This document shows, one piece after another, positions 47,131 to 59,689 of a DNA stretch of 64,000 nt. The stretch's first letter is position 1. Each line of letters starts with the position of its first letter. The position numbers were made by a program, and so were the translations under genes. Source of the DNA: Cunninghamia lanceolata (Eukaryota > Streptophyta > Pinopsida > Cupressales > Cupressaceae); assembly GCA_027924645.1 (NCBI GenBank), contig BSBN01000254.1, positions 10,248,001-10,312,000 on the forward strand, written 5' to 3'. Under the pieces are notes generated by a model. It was not told the DNA's origin. It saw nothing but the letters and a program-made list of their open reading frames with translations, and ran no database searches.

Positions 47131-48256
47131 GAAACTACTCCCATGACATAAGTACATCACGAATGTCCTCCTGCAATCAAGCAACGCAATGCGTCAACCA
47201 AAACTACATAACTACTCAACACTATCTAAAGCATCATATCACTTATTTAACATATCAAATTGATCAAAACAGCATAAAACATCTCTTGACTAGATTCCTT
47301 CAATCTCAGAGATCGCTTATTGATTGACACATCGATCAAGATGCCAATCAAGTTAATTTTGTTAAGTAAACTAACTATCTAAAACATATATGTTGAACTA
47401 GAAGGTATAGGTGCCAGTTCACAATAAATGTACCAGTTCTAGAAAATGCGCTACCAAATTGAGTATAAGCGCAGTTCCTTATCAAAAGCACAGCTTCTTA
47501 GTGAATGCACTGCAACATGTCATCCATGCACAACTTCTATGTATGCGTCGTTTTCCATATCAAATGCGCGAAAACCTATTGTATGCACTGACCCATATCA
47601 TGCATGCGTAGAACTTGTATATGCACTGTTTCATAATGTAAATGCACTGAATCATATCATATGCATGGTTTCGGAGTGCATATGCACCGAAACACAGATC
47701 GACGCATCTGTCTTACCTAAACTTTCCCTAGCATTTATTGCATTAATAAATGACCCTAGGTGAGTTTTCTCAAACTACATACCGGTGGTCCTATGTCAGC
47801 TGGCTGATCGAACCGTCAGACTCGCTCAAAGTAGTGCTCTTCGCATGGAATATCCATCTCTATGCCGACTGCTCTATGCTCTTGTGCTCTCCTAAGCTCT
47901 CCATGACCTATCAACAAAAGCCAAGTGTGCAAATGACTAGGATTGCGAACCCAGATCCTATATATAGTAAGTGTACCCTAACTGATTGTGTGGTGACCCT
48001 GACTACTTCCCAAGTCCGTTTCTTCCCATTTCTCCAAAACGTAACCAATTTTTCTTCATCCTATCCTGTTTTTCACCTTCTTCTTCATGAGATTTCCATC
48101 TCCCGTCCTTCTGCCTTCTTCCCGTCCAATCTCTTGAGGGGGCATCCTACCATCGTTAAACCTACACTAGGGGAAAGCTGGGGCATGTATCATTATAAGA
48201 AAAATCTATTCTTTGAAGCAAGGTTGTAAACTGCATTGCATCAAAGAGGGGAAAAA

Positions 48257-49359
48257 TGTATACACCTAAAAATGACACGACTCTGTGTAAATAAATATTT
48301 TTAATATTTATTTCATTGTAATTTCTTTATCAATAAATAAATCAATTTATTTATTTATTCGATTCATATTCCTCTAAATTAATTAAATATCAAAATATTT
48401 AATTACCTCTTCTAAAGTCAAAATTAAATAAAATCCTTTATTTAATTAAATTCTTCCAAACAATTAAATAATTCTTAATTATTTAATTAAGTCAATTCTT
48501 CTTCCTAATTTAAATAAATCAATCAAATTTATTTAAAATCCTCTCAATTTCTAAAAATAAAATACAATCAAATATTTTATTTATTCTTCCAAATCATGCA
48601 CAAACAATTAAATAAATCTATTTATTTAATTTGCTTTCTTATCTTCTCAAATATCTTCCAAATCTTCTAAAAATAAGTCTTCTTCTTCATGCACACAAAA
48701 TTAAATAATTTATTATTTAATTTCTCTCGAATCATGCAAAAGAAAACCACAAGTTGAGTCAACTGGCTCAATCAACCTTGTTTTTATCAACAACTCTTAA
48801 ATTAAAAAAAAGTATTCTAATTTATGAAATCAAATTTTATGTTTATAAAAGGAAGTAGTTAACTCAAACAAAATAGCTTTTGTGTGACACTTGTCTTCTT
48901 TCTATTTGCGTACATTCTCTCAAGGTTTCTATACCGTTGATCTTCTCTCTCACAAGGCTATAAATTGAACCCAATTCCTCAATTTCTTTCATCCAAGCTT
49001 TTAGTAATGTTACTCTAGAGGAATTATAGAGCACCTTTGGCACCCAAGTCATTCCATTTGCTTGTGATCACTCTTTTACCATATCATTACCATTGTTGTG
49101 AAGCTCATCTTCATTGCAATAAACTATCATAGCCATTCCCATTTGACATCTTGGTATAGAAAGGAAGTGCACCTTCAGAGGGCCATATTCATAGACAAGA
49201 TCATTTGTGATAGGCAATCAATGGAAGTCATGAAGTGAAGAGGTTTACAAAGGTTTGAAGTTCTTTGTTTGATTGAATTCTTTGTTTCTTATTTCATTGA
49301 GTTATTGGGTATTGTTGATTTTATATTGATTATTCATTTACACCAATTTTCCCATAACA
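48257..49359 (+). repeat. 3' LTR of the Tat-like element, copy B
   Basis: Purine tract aaagaggggaaaaa precedes TGTATACACC; the end is CCCATAACA. 1103 bp, colinear with copy A. Followed by gttgg of the copia gag. Confidence 0.9.
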
Positions 49360-49608
49360 GTTGGTTGCAACAAGTGGTAAGAAACTTGATAAAATAGATC
49401 AAGATGAGTGGGATAACATGGATAAGAAAGCATGGGGGACAATCTGGCTTTCTCTTGTAGACTCTATTTTGCTAAATGTTTCAGAAAATAAAAATACATA
49501 TGATCTATGGAAATGGTTGGGTGAGATCTACCAAGCTAAGAGTATGGTAAATACATTATATTTGAAAATAATTTTTTTTTCTCTAAAAATGAAGGAAGGT
49601 GATTCAGT
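49360..49608 (+). pseudogene. copia gag N-terminal fragment (copy B)
   Basis: Encodes VATSGKKLDKIDQDEWDNM, TIWLSLVDSILLNVSENKN and SLKMKEGDSV. It is interrupted after GDSV by the LINE. The gag continues at 54360 on the other side of the LINE, which shows the LINE is an insertion into this gene. Confidence 0.9.
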
Positions 49609-49739
49609 TATTTTTGATAAAAGGGGTAAAATGGGTTTTGAAGGGACTCTTGAACCCTACAACTAGATGCTACCCCAAAGATATAACAAAGTAGGATAGT
49701 AGCCAAAAGACAAAAAACACCTAAAGCAACAAAACATGC

Positions 49740-51614
49740 CTAGATATTCAACCTATTATAGATACTACCAACAAACAGACAGTGGCACACTATATAGCCA
49801 GCCTTCAAGATCCCGTCAGCAAGGTCAAATGCTTTTAAGATTTTCAGTAGCAGCCAATTCCTGTTTATAAAATTCTTCATGAAGTTTGGTGAAGTCCAAA
49901 AGTTTGTCCTTCTCCTCTTGGATAGATTTCTTTTTGCTTCCACGAGTGCTAGAGCTGAGTCCCCCAATTCATTCCTTTTAGTCTCTTTACCTTTGTTCCT
50001 TGTTTTCTGCAACTTACCCTGAGCATCCCTCTCTTCCCCCACCCTTGCCATGTGTTCTTCCTTCAGCTCCTTCAGATTTTCTATGAGGATTCTTATTCTT
50101 TCCACGATGTTCTATATGGTGCATATTTTGATTTCCAGCATTATTTGTAGATTTTCCTTAATATCTTTCACTTCAGTTTCCACATTGTTTAGGCGAGTGT
50201 CATGTTCTTGGCTGTGAGACACTAGGTCCTTTTCCAGTTGTTTAACCTTTGGGATGGCTTCCCAGGACATTTGAATTTCCTCATCCAACCTATCATCAAT
50301 TTCTACACCCCTCAACATCCTTTGCTAAATAGTAGTGAGCCAAATGTTAATCCTGTTTATCTCTATGAAAAACCACTTAATTAACATGTGTTGGCTATTA
50401 ACAACTTCCCTCACCTTCCCTAAAGCTTCATATAGCTCCTCCCTATTCATAGATGAAGATAGAAGGAAAGAAAAGTTCTCAGGGAGATTACTGCTAGGGT
50501 TTAGGATTTGAGGAAATGGAATACTAGTCCTAGGATCTTCAATCACCGTGCCCTTGACTTGTTCCTCTTTAGGATTCTTATCCATCTCAATTTTAAACTG
50601 CAACTTTTTACCTTTCTTACCTTTCTCACCAGTGTTTTTCTCCACAAAGACCTCAATTTCCTCCAGGTTCTACTTACCTTTCTTCATCTTTTCTTTCTTT
50701 TATTTACCAACCTTCTCCTACATATACCCTTCATCTCCTACATCCCCAAAGGTGGAGTCTATTGACCAAGAATCCTCCTCTTTTCTACTCTATTTGGTCG
50801 ATGTTCTCTTTTCACTAGTCCTTTTTCTCTTTTTGGGCATTTCCCCCTCCTCTGGCTTTGAGGATTGTGGAGTTGAGAGAACCTCTACAGAAACCTCTTT
50901 GCTGACCCAATTTAGGTCCTCTTCTTCTTCCCTAGTTTCACCATATGTGGAAACAGAGTAGTCCATGATGGGCTTCTTTCCCTTCTTCACAGACCTCCCC
51001 TTTATCACCTCTCTATGTGTTACTAGAGTTTTTATGTGCTCCATGATGAGCAAAACTAAGCCTTCATGCAAAATAGGTAACCTAGGGTTTCTCTTATTTT
51101 CTTTTATGGAAAATTCCATGGAGGATAAAAGGTAAAATGGAAAAGAAATTACCATTTTATGTCTGAAGTGATTCAAGAACATGATATGATAACTATAAAT
51201 GGTAGTAAAACTACCTTTAATGGTAATGTAGTGCATGATAACCACTACCACTTCTCCGTAGATAGGCTTGATGGACTTCCTCTTGTATCGTCCTGAGTTG
51301 AACTTCACAAGTAGGTTCCTCTTGTTGCCTTTGAAAAAGGATTTCAATGCTTCCTCTCTTGCTTTACGATGCTTGAAAACTTTTCTCCCATCCATTGACA
51401 GGCCAGTAATACCAGCTATGAGGTCTTCTGTTATATCAGTCTCAGTCCCATAGACCTCAACTTTTTTGCCACGTGACCCTTTTGCAAATAAATTATTAGG
51501 AATTGGGTCCGACCCATGCAATTTATCCATAAGGGGGACAAGCCACCCATCCAACATGATTTTGTGTACCCCATCGTAGAAGCAGGGCTCCATCCTATTC
51601 CTATCTCCTCCCAT
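49740..51614 (-). pseudogene. LINE ORF3, copy B (unknown protein, ~625 codons)
   Basis: From ATG at 51614 (MGGDRNRMEPCFYDGVHKIM) one phase runs 1875 bases to TAG at 49740. The first ~275 codons are fully open (to 50790). Stops at 50790, 50700, 50670 and 50112 are shared with copy A. 50718 is GAG in copy A. 50325 lies in the 75 bases copy A has lost. Sections: a globular N-terminal domain with DPIPNNLFAKGSRGKKVEVY, then IKGSFTTIYSYHIMFLNHF and LHEGLVLLIMEHIK; a charged linker (RKRTSEKRTSTK, EKNTGEKGKKGKK); and a helical C-terminus (LNNVETEVKDIKENLQIMLE). I recognise no domain. The basic linker plus coiled coil recalls RNA-binding LINE ORF1-type proteins only in outline. Confidence 0.72.
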
Positions 51615-51699
51615 TTTAGTCAGTCTATGGTTGTCTCTTTTAGAATACTCCAACTTTTGCAAAAGAAATGGTGCTTTTCCTATTTTAATTAGAAGTGTC

Positions 51700-54355
51700 T
51701 TCAACCTACCCTCATTGGCCGTTACATTAGCCAACCCATTTATTTCCTGAAATATATGGGAAATTAAAGATTTTTCAAAAGAATTAACATTTGAATAGAA
51801 TCCTTTATCAAAATTTGGATGGTCCAACTTGGGACTTGGATTTCCTTTAGGCAATTTATGATATTGAGTGAGTCTCCTTCGATCCAAACCTTCTTATAAA
51901 CTTTCTCGTAGGCTAGCTTGATGCTATGGTAGGCTGCCACAGCTTTAGCATAGTGATTAGACTGGATGCCTAATGGGAGTGCCACAACCAAAATAAAATT
52001 ACCTTTATCATCTCTTAACACTGCTCCGCTACCAGCTGACTTGGGATTCCCTTTGGCTACCTTGTTGAAGTTGACCTTTACCCACTCAAAAGGTGGGGTC
52101 TTCCATTTGACCTAATCTCTAGCCTTCTTAATCTTCTTAAATGAGATAGAGATATCAACCATTAAGCCCCAAGAAGTCATAATTTGAAGTGTGATGCTTC
52201 AACCCATTCCAATTTTTTTCCACCATACCTTGAGTGAAGTTTTCCTTTATAGCCCTCATAATTTTCACCATCACATCATTAGCAGACATTGTTGTCTCAC
52301 CAGAATATTCTATTATTTCTTTCTTTCCAAACTCCCTAGGCCACATGGGGGAGGGTGAGGGCCCAAAGGAATCTAAGTGCAAAATTTAGGGAAGGAGCTT
52401 GCCACTGGGCAACCAAGTCCTATAAGGAGTTTGGAAAAACCCATTCCAAGTTCCAAAGAGAGAGAATCTTTCCCCATATGTCTCTCAGGAAGTCACATCT
52501 GATTAGCAGGTGGACCACCAACTCCAATTGATTCAAACATAAAGAACACCTATTAGGAATGGTGAAACTACATTTGCACAAGTTCTCAATGGTTAAAATT
52601 TTGTTTTGAGCTATAAGCTAGAAAAAGATATTAAATTTTGGAATGAGATCTAGAATCCAAAGGTTTGCCCAGAAAGGTATGGTGGTTTGATTATGAATTA
52701 GCATCTCAAAACCAGACGCCACTGAGAATTTGCCTAAAGGGGAAGAGTTCCAAACTAGCTCATCCTCCGTCTGCAAATAGGGTAGGTGGGAATGACAGAG
52801 GAAGACCTGAAGGTCATTAAGGAGGGATTGATCTCAAGGAGAATTTTCCACCTATCATGCTCCGTAATCTGCCACCTACTGACCCACATTTTTTATGCAT
52901 AGCCCCCTAATCAGTCTGGCACACTCCAAATTAGGTAACTCTATGTCTCCATTCCTAAAGTCCTCCTAGAATTGAATAGAATTACCATTCCCAACCTTCC
53001 ACTTCATGCCCTCTCTAATTAAGTTTCTGTTGTCAACACTATTTTCCATATGTTAGAACCAAACAGAAGCATCTCCTTATCAACTTCTAAAACATCACAG
53101 AAGTTATGGAACCTAGTGAGATATTTATGGTTCGCTATATTAGTCCATTCATTCCTTTCTTTCACCAGTCTCTAGGCCATCTTATCCATTAAATCTTGAT
53201 TGAACTTTTTGATCTTCCTTATTCTGAGCCCCCCTGTTTCCTTGGCTTATAGATGAGGTCCCAAGACACCAATGATATTTTCTTCTTCTCTCCCATGCGA
53301 GTCCATAAGAATTTCCTATGTATCTGCTCAATCTTCTCCATATATTTCCCTAGCATTTTGAAAAGGCTCGTAGCATAAACCAACATATTTTGTAGAGTAG
53401 ATTTTATTAATTGAATCTTTCCTACTTGACTTAAAAGTGCCCTCTTCTAGCTAGCTAGTTTTGTAGGGAAACAGTCCACCAATCCCAACAAAAAGGCTTT
53501 TGAAACCTTTTTTCATACAGAGGTAAACCGAGGTAAGTGGAGGGAAAAAGTTCTACTTTACAATTAAAAATATTGGCAATTTTAACTTGTCTCTGATTGG
53601 GGATGTTCATAAACAAAAGCATGCTCTTAAGTAAACATATCTTTTTTCCTGAGGCTTCTTCATATTTAAACATGATTTGTTTGAAAATTCTAGCTTCAGC
53701 AACTAAACCTCTCCCATGATTATAGTATCGTCAACAAACTGCTGATGAGAACAAGGATGACCAATTGATGAAGGACTGACTCCCTGAAGAAACAACTTTA
53801 GATATGTTGCATCCCAGCACCTAAGGCATTATATGAAAAAGGAAGGGAGAGATCGGATCTCCCTATCTAATCCTCCAGGAAGAATTGAAAAATACATAAG
53901 GGGTATCATTGTCTAGCACCAAAAACTTGGGTGAGGTAATCATCTGAGAAAACAAATCTAGAAATTTTTGGTTGAAACCAAATTTGAATAAAAGCTTCAA
54001 AAAGAAGTTCTAGTTCACTCTATCATAAGCCTTCATGAGGTCCAACTTTAGGAAAAACCCTTCTTTCTTGTTCTCCATTAACAAATGAATATTAGATCAT
54101 GAACCGTGATGATAGAGTCCAAAATCTACCTTCCCGAGACAAAACCTTTTTGTTGGGAAGAGAAGATCTTCGAAAGAATAACATGGAGTCTAGAAGCAAG
54201 AACCCTCGAGAAGATTTTATATAGAGAGTTACACAGGCTAATACGCCTGAAGTTAGAAAAGGAATTGTCTCTAGGTTTCTTAGGAATAAGAGTGATAAAA
54301 GTGTTATTCATCTCCTTGGGCAATCTCTTACTGCCAAAGAAGGTGGTTCAACTAT
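51700..54355 (-). pseudogene. LINE ORF2 fragment: RT to RNase H (copy B)
   Basis: RT begins near 54323 (NNTFITLIPKKPRDN, ISLCNSLYKIFSRVLASRL), with KLDLMKAYDRVN around 54040 and the catalytic box QFVDDTIIMG at 53760-53731. VELFPSTYLGLPLYEK lies at ~53550. The zf-RVT part (53000-52450) is badly broken. RNase H is at 52021-51764 (WIEGDSLNIINCLK); its catalytic Glu is Lys as in copy A, and a one-base deletion after SIQML changes phase. About 163 bases present after RNase H in copy A are deleted here between short CCC matches. Confidence 0.87.
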
Positions 54356-54359
54356 TGAG

Positions 54360-54573
54360 TATTTAAATTTATTTAATTTATTTTTGAGTCAACTATCCTA
54401 AGTCATGGAAGAATTTTATTCTTGCTATTAGTGCTAGTCTCAAAGATCCTAAGTTGGATGCTCTTGTTGTAATATTATTTTCATAGGAAATGAAAAAGAA
54501 ATGTGTGGATAGATCATCAATTATTCTTCGTGTAAAAGAAGGTCCTGTTAGAGCAGCCAAGATCAGCTAGCTA
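54360..54573 (+). pseudogene. copia gag C-terminal fragment (copy B host)
   Basis: Resumes the gag interrupted at 49608: LFNLFLSQLSYPKSWKNF, then LAISASLKDPKLDALVV and DRSSIILRVKEG. This is the standard copia gag continuation. It ends in a stop at 54571. One TAG lies inside at about 54484. Confidence 0.85.
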
Positions 54574-54868
54574 GAACTAGAATCACTTCCACAAACTAAA
54601 TTGCACAAAATAAGCCTATAAAATATATTCAAAATTTGAGTAAAAATGTACATTATGTATTATATAAATAGGCATGAAAGAGAAGGTAGGAATCAATGAT
54701 TGCCTACCCCTCCATAGGTACCACACTTGTAAGTTTAAATGATAAGTGTTTGAGAAAGTGGCAAGTAAACATGCAATATGTGTCTCACAAAGTAAGGATA
54801 CATTTTTCAACCATATGAGATGAGACAAAATACTAAAAGTCCCTAAGTTGAAACTTAAGCATAGTGTG
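54574..54868. other. no gene recognised
   Basis: About 300 bases between the gag fragment and the nested LTR element. The minus frame 54616-54828 has no recognised product. Probably decayed gag/linker of the host copia. Confidence 0.4.
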
Positions 54869-54873
54869 AATAG

Positions 54874-55164
54874 TATAGAATTGAGCCAAGATCAAGAGAC
54901 AAATGCAAGTATCAAATCTGGAGTATATTGATAGTCAAAATAAAGAGTACATATAGGTGAAAAGTGGAAGTTTGTTAGTTGAGTGAAAGACTCCTACAAA
55001 CTAGCATGAGTGGCTAGTTTAATGGTAGACTTGATGACCCCACAATGAACCTCCTAACAACCTTAACCACCCATCAACATTGACATGTGTCAAGATTATG
55101 TAAGGGCACACCTAAGTAGGCTTATGCCTAAGTGTATAATATATATGAAATATATACACTAGCA
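54874..55164 (-). repeat. 3' LTR of the coding-less element
   Basis: 291 bp, ends cactagca before the C tract. Similar over its length to 58071-58364. Confidence 0.9.
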
Positions 55165-58058
55165 CCCCCCTTAGGCATAGCTTAGGTGGGCACAAAAGAA
55201 ATGGGTCCCAACTACAAAGCTTAGTGAGGTAACTAGGAACAATGAAAATATGAAATTGGGTTCCGACAACTAGGCCTAATGAGGTAACCAAAACAATGCA
55301 ATCTCTCATAAATGGAGAAAAATAGAAAACCTATTGGGAAAAAACCACCCTCCAAAAGAGAGATTAGATGCATCAAAAGTATACAAGTGAAGAAGTACCA
55401 CTTCTTTCACTAAGTACAATATGTGATTCCCCCATAGGAGAGAAAATGAGAGAAGGTCTATGAGACCCCCCATAATACATGTCTTGCTATAGTGATGCTA
55501 GATAGTCAATGTAGAGGATGTAGATCTAGATCCAAGAACACCAAACAATGTTCCTTCCCTTGGGGAGAAATGAAACCACCTAAAGATGCAGGATATCTTC
55601 CCATGCAAGAAGATGTATTTATGATCTTGAGTCATGTTGAATCTGATCCAAGGACTATGGTGCCAATTGTGATGTCTTCAAAGAATGCTCAGGTGTCCAC
55701 ATGTCAATGCCGAAGGATGCCATAAATAAATCAGGTGCACACCTAATAGATGAGGATAATGACGATCCCAAACCATGTGTAGGATGATGTAGAGTATGAA
55801 TATCCAAAGAGGATAATGGAGATGCAGTTTCATCAAACTGTCATTGAAGAGAAGACTGATATCTTGAAAGTGTGCTTCCAAGTCAGCAATGCGAGACTCT
55901 ACAAACAAACAAGTAATGTCAGGTAGAAATATTTCCCAATCAATAATGCTAGGAAGACTGATATCCTATTGCAAAGAAGCACCAAAAGCTTTCGAAGAAG
56001 TGACTTTGGAATATGACGAAGCAATAGTAGGAGTGATGACCTTCTATGTCAATGGAACATTCTTTTTCTGTATCATGATTAGGGATGTGAGTAGTGATCA
56101 AAGCAGGATCATGTGGGAATGGAGAAACATTGGAGTCTCCATATATCTCCCAAATTTGGATCCATGATGCATGTGGATAGTTAATATCCATGATGGCGTA
56201 CAAAGCATCATCTAGAATATGTAAACTGATTAATCCAAAAATATCATCACGATTATTAAACTACTTATCCTTTTGAGATTGTTTACCTAGTTCATGTATA
56301 AGTCCATACATATATGGCATGAGATTGTGGAACTTGAGATATTTTACGATGCCTTCACACCATAAATTATAGTTTCCCATTTTTAGGTTGATTACATAAG
56401 AGTGAGTTTGATATCCCATGATTTTAGAATAGGTTAATTGCTTTAGACAATAGAAATCAACACATTAGGCAACCCCCCAGATTAGGTAACCCCCCAATTT
56501 TGGCACTTTATAATTTAGTGTGTTTTACAATGTAAGTAGGTCCAATAGATGGGAAATGTGAAAAGATTAGCTTTTGCAAAAATATGGTGCTCAATTTTGA
56601 GTACCAATCAAAAGTTATGATATAAATAAGTTTCTCGTAAATGGCCTAATTTAATACATGTGCACTAGAAAATAGGAAAAAAAATGCCTATAACTCTGAG
56701 TGAACCTAGCCTTCCAACTACTCATTGGAAATGACAAAGAGACTACAATACAATGGTTTTTATTGTGAGGGGGTATTGGCCTCATGCCAAACCGGACCTC
56801 ACCCTTCATCTTCATCAGGTGAAAATACAAGGGTTTTTGAAAAACATTATTTCCTCAAAGCAATTTTCCCTAATTTTAAATACCCAAAATATACTTTATA
56901 AGCATAAGTTTAAATGCTTCAAAATAAAAGGTAAAATACAAAGCCCATTAGGGCACATCTTATGCTAAGGGAAAAATTAGGGCAAACAAATCCAAAAAAT
57001 GGCAGGGGCGGCTAGGGATTATAGAAAATAGGTTCCTCAAATGGCATCTTGGAATGGCAACAATAATGTCTCCTTCTCTTATCCCAGAGACATTTCTCCA
57101 AGTCACCCTTCTCTAGCAGTTCTGAATCGAACCCATGGGAGCTTGGGCTTCTTTGATCCCTTTTTTTGGATAGAAATCTCATCTATAGAGAGCTGGACAT
57201 CTCAACAAAAGAAAGGGTGTTTGTAGAAACAAGGAGAAAAGAAATTGACTCTTCTAAAATAGATTTGCACACTTCCTTTGTTTGGACACTTCCAAGTGAT
57301 TTTGTAGGGCCGTTGTAGAAGTGAAATAAGACCAGGAGTGAACCTTTGATAGGTTGTAGGCCTTCAATATCTCATGGGCCTTTTTTCCAAGGCCATAGGC
57401 CTTTAAGAAGTTGTGCACCTATAGCCAAGAATCCGCCTTGCTCTTTCAAATCTTGCACCCGCCATGTGTAGCCACACACCAACTTATTGCAAAAAAAATG
57501 ATATGTTGCATGCAAAGGCCGACCCCTTATCTAAAGCAAGCAATGTAGACCAAGGTGGGCATTTCATGTAGGTGTCGAACTTTATTACATCGAGGCATAG
57601 GGCTGTCTTAAATAGGCTGCATTCACCTTTGTGGACCAGGCTTCCTGTAATAAGCCACGACCTTCTATAGCAAGGCATGACCCTTACTGAGGTCGTGCAC
57701 CTTGGTGTCAAGGTTACAAGCCTTTCCAAAAGAAAACTATGGGTTGGTCTGGCCATGAATGCCTAAACAAAGAAAATGGAGGTCGTGAGGCTTTTTTAGA
57801 TTGTGGTCTTGAACAACAAATGCCCTAGTGAATGCCTTAAAGCAATCACCAAATAGAGCACTTGAGGTGTGTGTAGAAGGTCAACAGGTTGTAATAGGGG
57901 CCACAAAGCCAAATAACCAACCTCAACAATGGTGACCAAACCATCACATAGTAATACCTCCAATATAAACCAGCTAAGGACAACAGACAAGCAGATATGT
58001 CTTCAATGGCCTGCAAACTTCGATGACTCCAAAATGAACGAGCAAAAAAACTCAATTT
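55165..58058 (-). other. interior of the coding-less LTR element
   Basis: 55165-56270 is the segment shared with 19291-20400; minus frames such as 55908-55678 (IADLEAHFQDISLLFNDSL) hint at an old coding origin but are not recognised. 56470-56640 is shared with the leader at 25260-25450. 57030-58058 has short frames only. Confidence 0.6.
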
Positions 58059-58070
58059 TCTCTGATACCA

Positions 58071-58364
58071 TATAGAAATGAGCGAAGATCAATGAGATGA
58101 ATGCAAGTATAAAATCTAGAGTATATTGATAGTCTAAATGAAGAGTACATATAGGTGAAAGATGAAAGTTAGTTAGTTGAGTGAAAGACTTCTATAAACT
58201 AGCATGAGTGGCTAGTTTAGTGGGAGACTTGATGACCCCTCAACTAATCGCCTAACAACCTTAACTACCCAACAACCTTGACATGTGTTAAGATTGTGTA
58301 AGGGCACACCTAAGTAGGCTTATGTCTAATTCTACAATATATATGAAATATATATACACTAAAA
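58071..58364 (-). repeat. 5' LTR of the coding-less element
   Basis: Begins (plus) TATAGAAATGAGC next to the primer site and ends cactaaaa, changed from the expected cactagca. AATAG follows. Confidence 0.88.
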
Positions 58365-58369
58365 AATAG

Positions 58370-59340
58370 GACCTAGTCAGTGTAGATAGGTAAAAGCTAT
58401 TTTCACACTAATAGGTCCAAGCAAAGAGGTGGATCCAAATGAGAACATAAGGGGCCTAAAGACAAGTTTAATGGTAGATCAAAAAATCTTGATAAAAAGA
58501 ATAGAGTGAAGTGTTGGAATTTTAGAAAGAGGAGATATGTTAAGAATGAATGTAGAAATATAAAGAAATAATGGGATTCCACTATAGAAAATTCCTTAGA
58601 ATCAAGTGATGAAGCCTTATTTTCCTCATGTGGTATGGTTTCCAATGAACACTAGTTGGTTAACTTAAGATGCTCTTATCACATGACTCCTCCTAAGGAG
58701 TGGTTTTCAACATATGAAGAATATGATGGAGGTGATGTCTACCTTGGGGACAAAGATTCATAATGTATAGTTGGATGTGGCAAGGTATAGTTGTGTTTTA
58801 GTTGATTAAAAAAAATGTTTGACGATTTCTCCTATTTTGATGGGTATTTTGATTTTTGTGAGCATTATGTGTTTGGGAAACCAAAATGACCATCTTTTCC
58901 TTTAGGAAGTAATAAAATAAAGAGTAAATTAAATATTATTCATACGTATGTGTTTGGATTTGTGGATAATGATTCTTTTGAAAAATATCAATACTTTGTG
59001 AGCTTCATTGATGATGTTTCAAGATATACATGGATTTATTTTATGAACATCAATAAGGCAAAAGACAAATAAAAGTATTGAGTTCTAACAATGGAGAGGA
59101 ATATTTCTCTAAGGAATTTGATTAGTTTTGCAAGCATGCATGTATCATAAGGCAACAGACTACTCCTTACACACCTTAACATAATGGGGCTACAAAAAGG
59201 ATGAACTGAACTTTTATGGAAAGAGCCAAAAATATGTTAAGTGATGCATGGTTGGATAAATATTTTTGGGTAGAAGCTGTTTACAGAACTTGTTACTTGA
59301 TTAAAAGAGATCTCCTTGAAAGTCTCTTGATTTGGTAGCC
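58370..59340 (+). pseudogene. host copia gag end, protease-side linker and integrase
   Basis: Continuation of the copia element seen at 49360 and 54360. It holds a degenerate zinc knuckle (58512-58553: C-W-N-F, then Arg where His is expected, last Cys kept). After it come SYHMTPPKEWFSTYEEYDGG and DVYLGDKDS (~58675-58770), typical of the copia protease-integrase linker. Integrase words follow: KYQYFVSFIDDVSRYTWIYF (~58980), an NNGEEYFSKEF-like piece in another phase, and MERAKNMLSDAWLDKYFWVE (~59215). Frameshifts and stops are frequent. RT is not seen further right. Confidence 0.85.
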
Positions 59341-59689
59341 TTGGGGAGGATTTTAACCTTATTTCAAGAGAGGATTCAAGTCTTTTGACTCCCGAGGTTG
59401 GCTAGTGTTGTTTCACCAGCCTATACTAGGAATTGGCTTATTCAAATCCAATCTATACACTAGGAAAATAATGATCAATTTATCACTACAATTTTTTTGA
59501 ACAATGAAACTTCTCTTGATTTTGTAAGCTTCCTAGAAGTATTTCACCTAAATGAACGAAAGATGGAAGTAGTAAAAACATTATTCACATTTTTCTTTCA
59601 TATCATTACCCTCAAAAATATTATGTCTTTTGAAACATTGAAGGGTAGTATGAGTGAGATGATGATCCCTATTTTAGTGTGTTGGATGC
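59341..59689. other. no gene recognised
   Basis: About 350 bases after the last integrase words; only a short plus frame (59497-59700), not recognised. Confidence 0.4.

Larger units (their letters stand above)
43946..49359 (+). mobile_element. Tat-like element 3' part (copy B)
   Basis: Colinear with 30680-36052: cryptically simple sequence (44500-45230), antisense PMD ORF (47130-45850), purine tract and LTR (48257-49359). It lacks integrase because its left end is cut. The first shared bases are about 580 after the integrase stop of copy A. Confidence 0.88.
49609..54355 (-). mobile_element. LINE with three-ORF arrangement (copy B)
   Basis: One uninterrupted minus-strand LINE insertion between the two halves of a copia gag. 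The 5' end is truncated within RT (about 54355) and the 3' end lies at about 49609 with only a short A run. Order: RT, zf-RVT region, RNase H, a short gap, then ORF3. Because both flanks are the same copia gene, ORF3 entered with this LINE and is not a neighbour. It belongs to a different LINE lineage from 1-4970. Confidence 0.88.
54874..58364 (-). mobile_element. non-autonomous LTR retrotransposon without coding genes
   Basis: 3.5 kb, minus strand. LTRs at 58071-58364 (5') and 54874-55164 (3'). Primer site at 58059-58070 (minus TGGTATCAGAGA). A polypurine tract adjoins the 3' LTR (minus AAGGGGGG, 55165-55172). AATAG target duplications lie at 54869-54873 and 58365-58369. No gag, integrase or RT is found in the 2.9-kb interior. 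Its leader resembles that of element 22401-26591 and its PPT-adjacent part resembles 19291-20640. It splits the host copia between gag and zinc knuckle. Confidence 0.9.

Noticed and set aside
50325..50645. Separate minus-strand gene starting at 50645
   Set aside because: The apparent start is GTG; the same phase continues upstream through only a few stops into ORF3, so this is a segment of ORF3.
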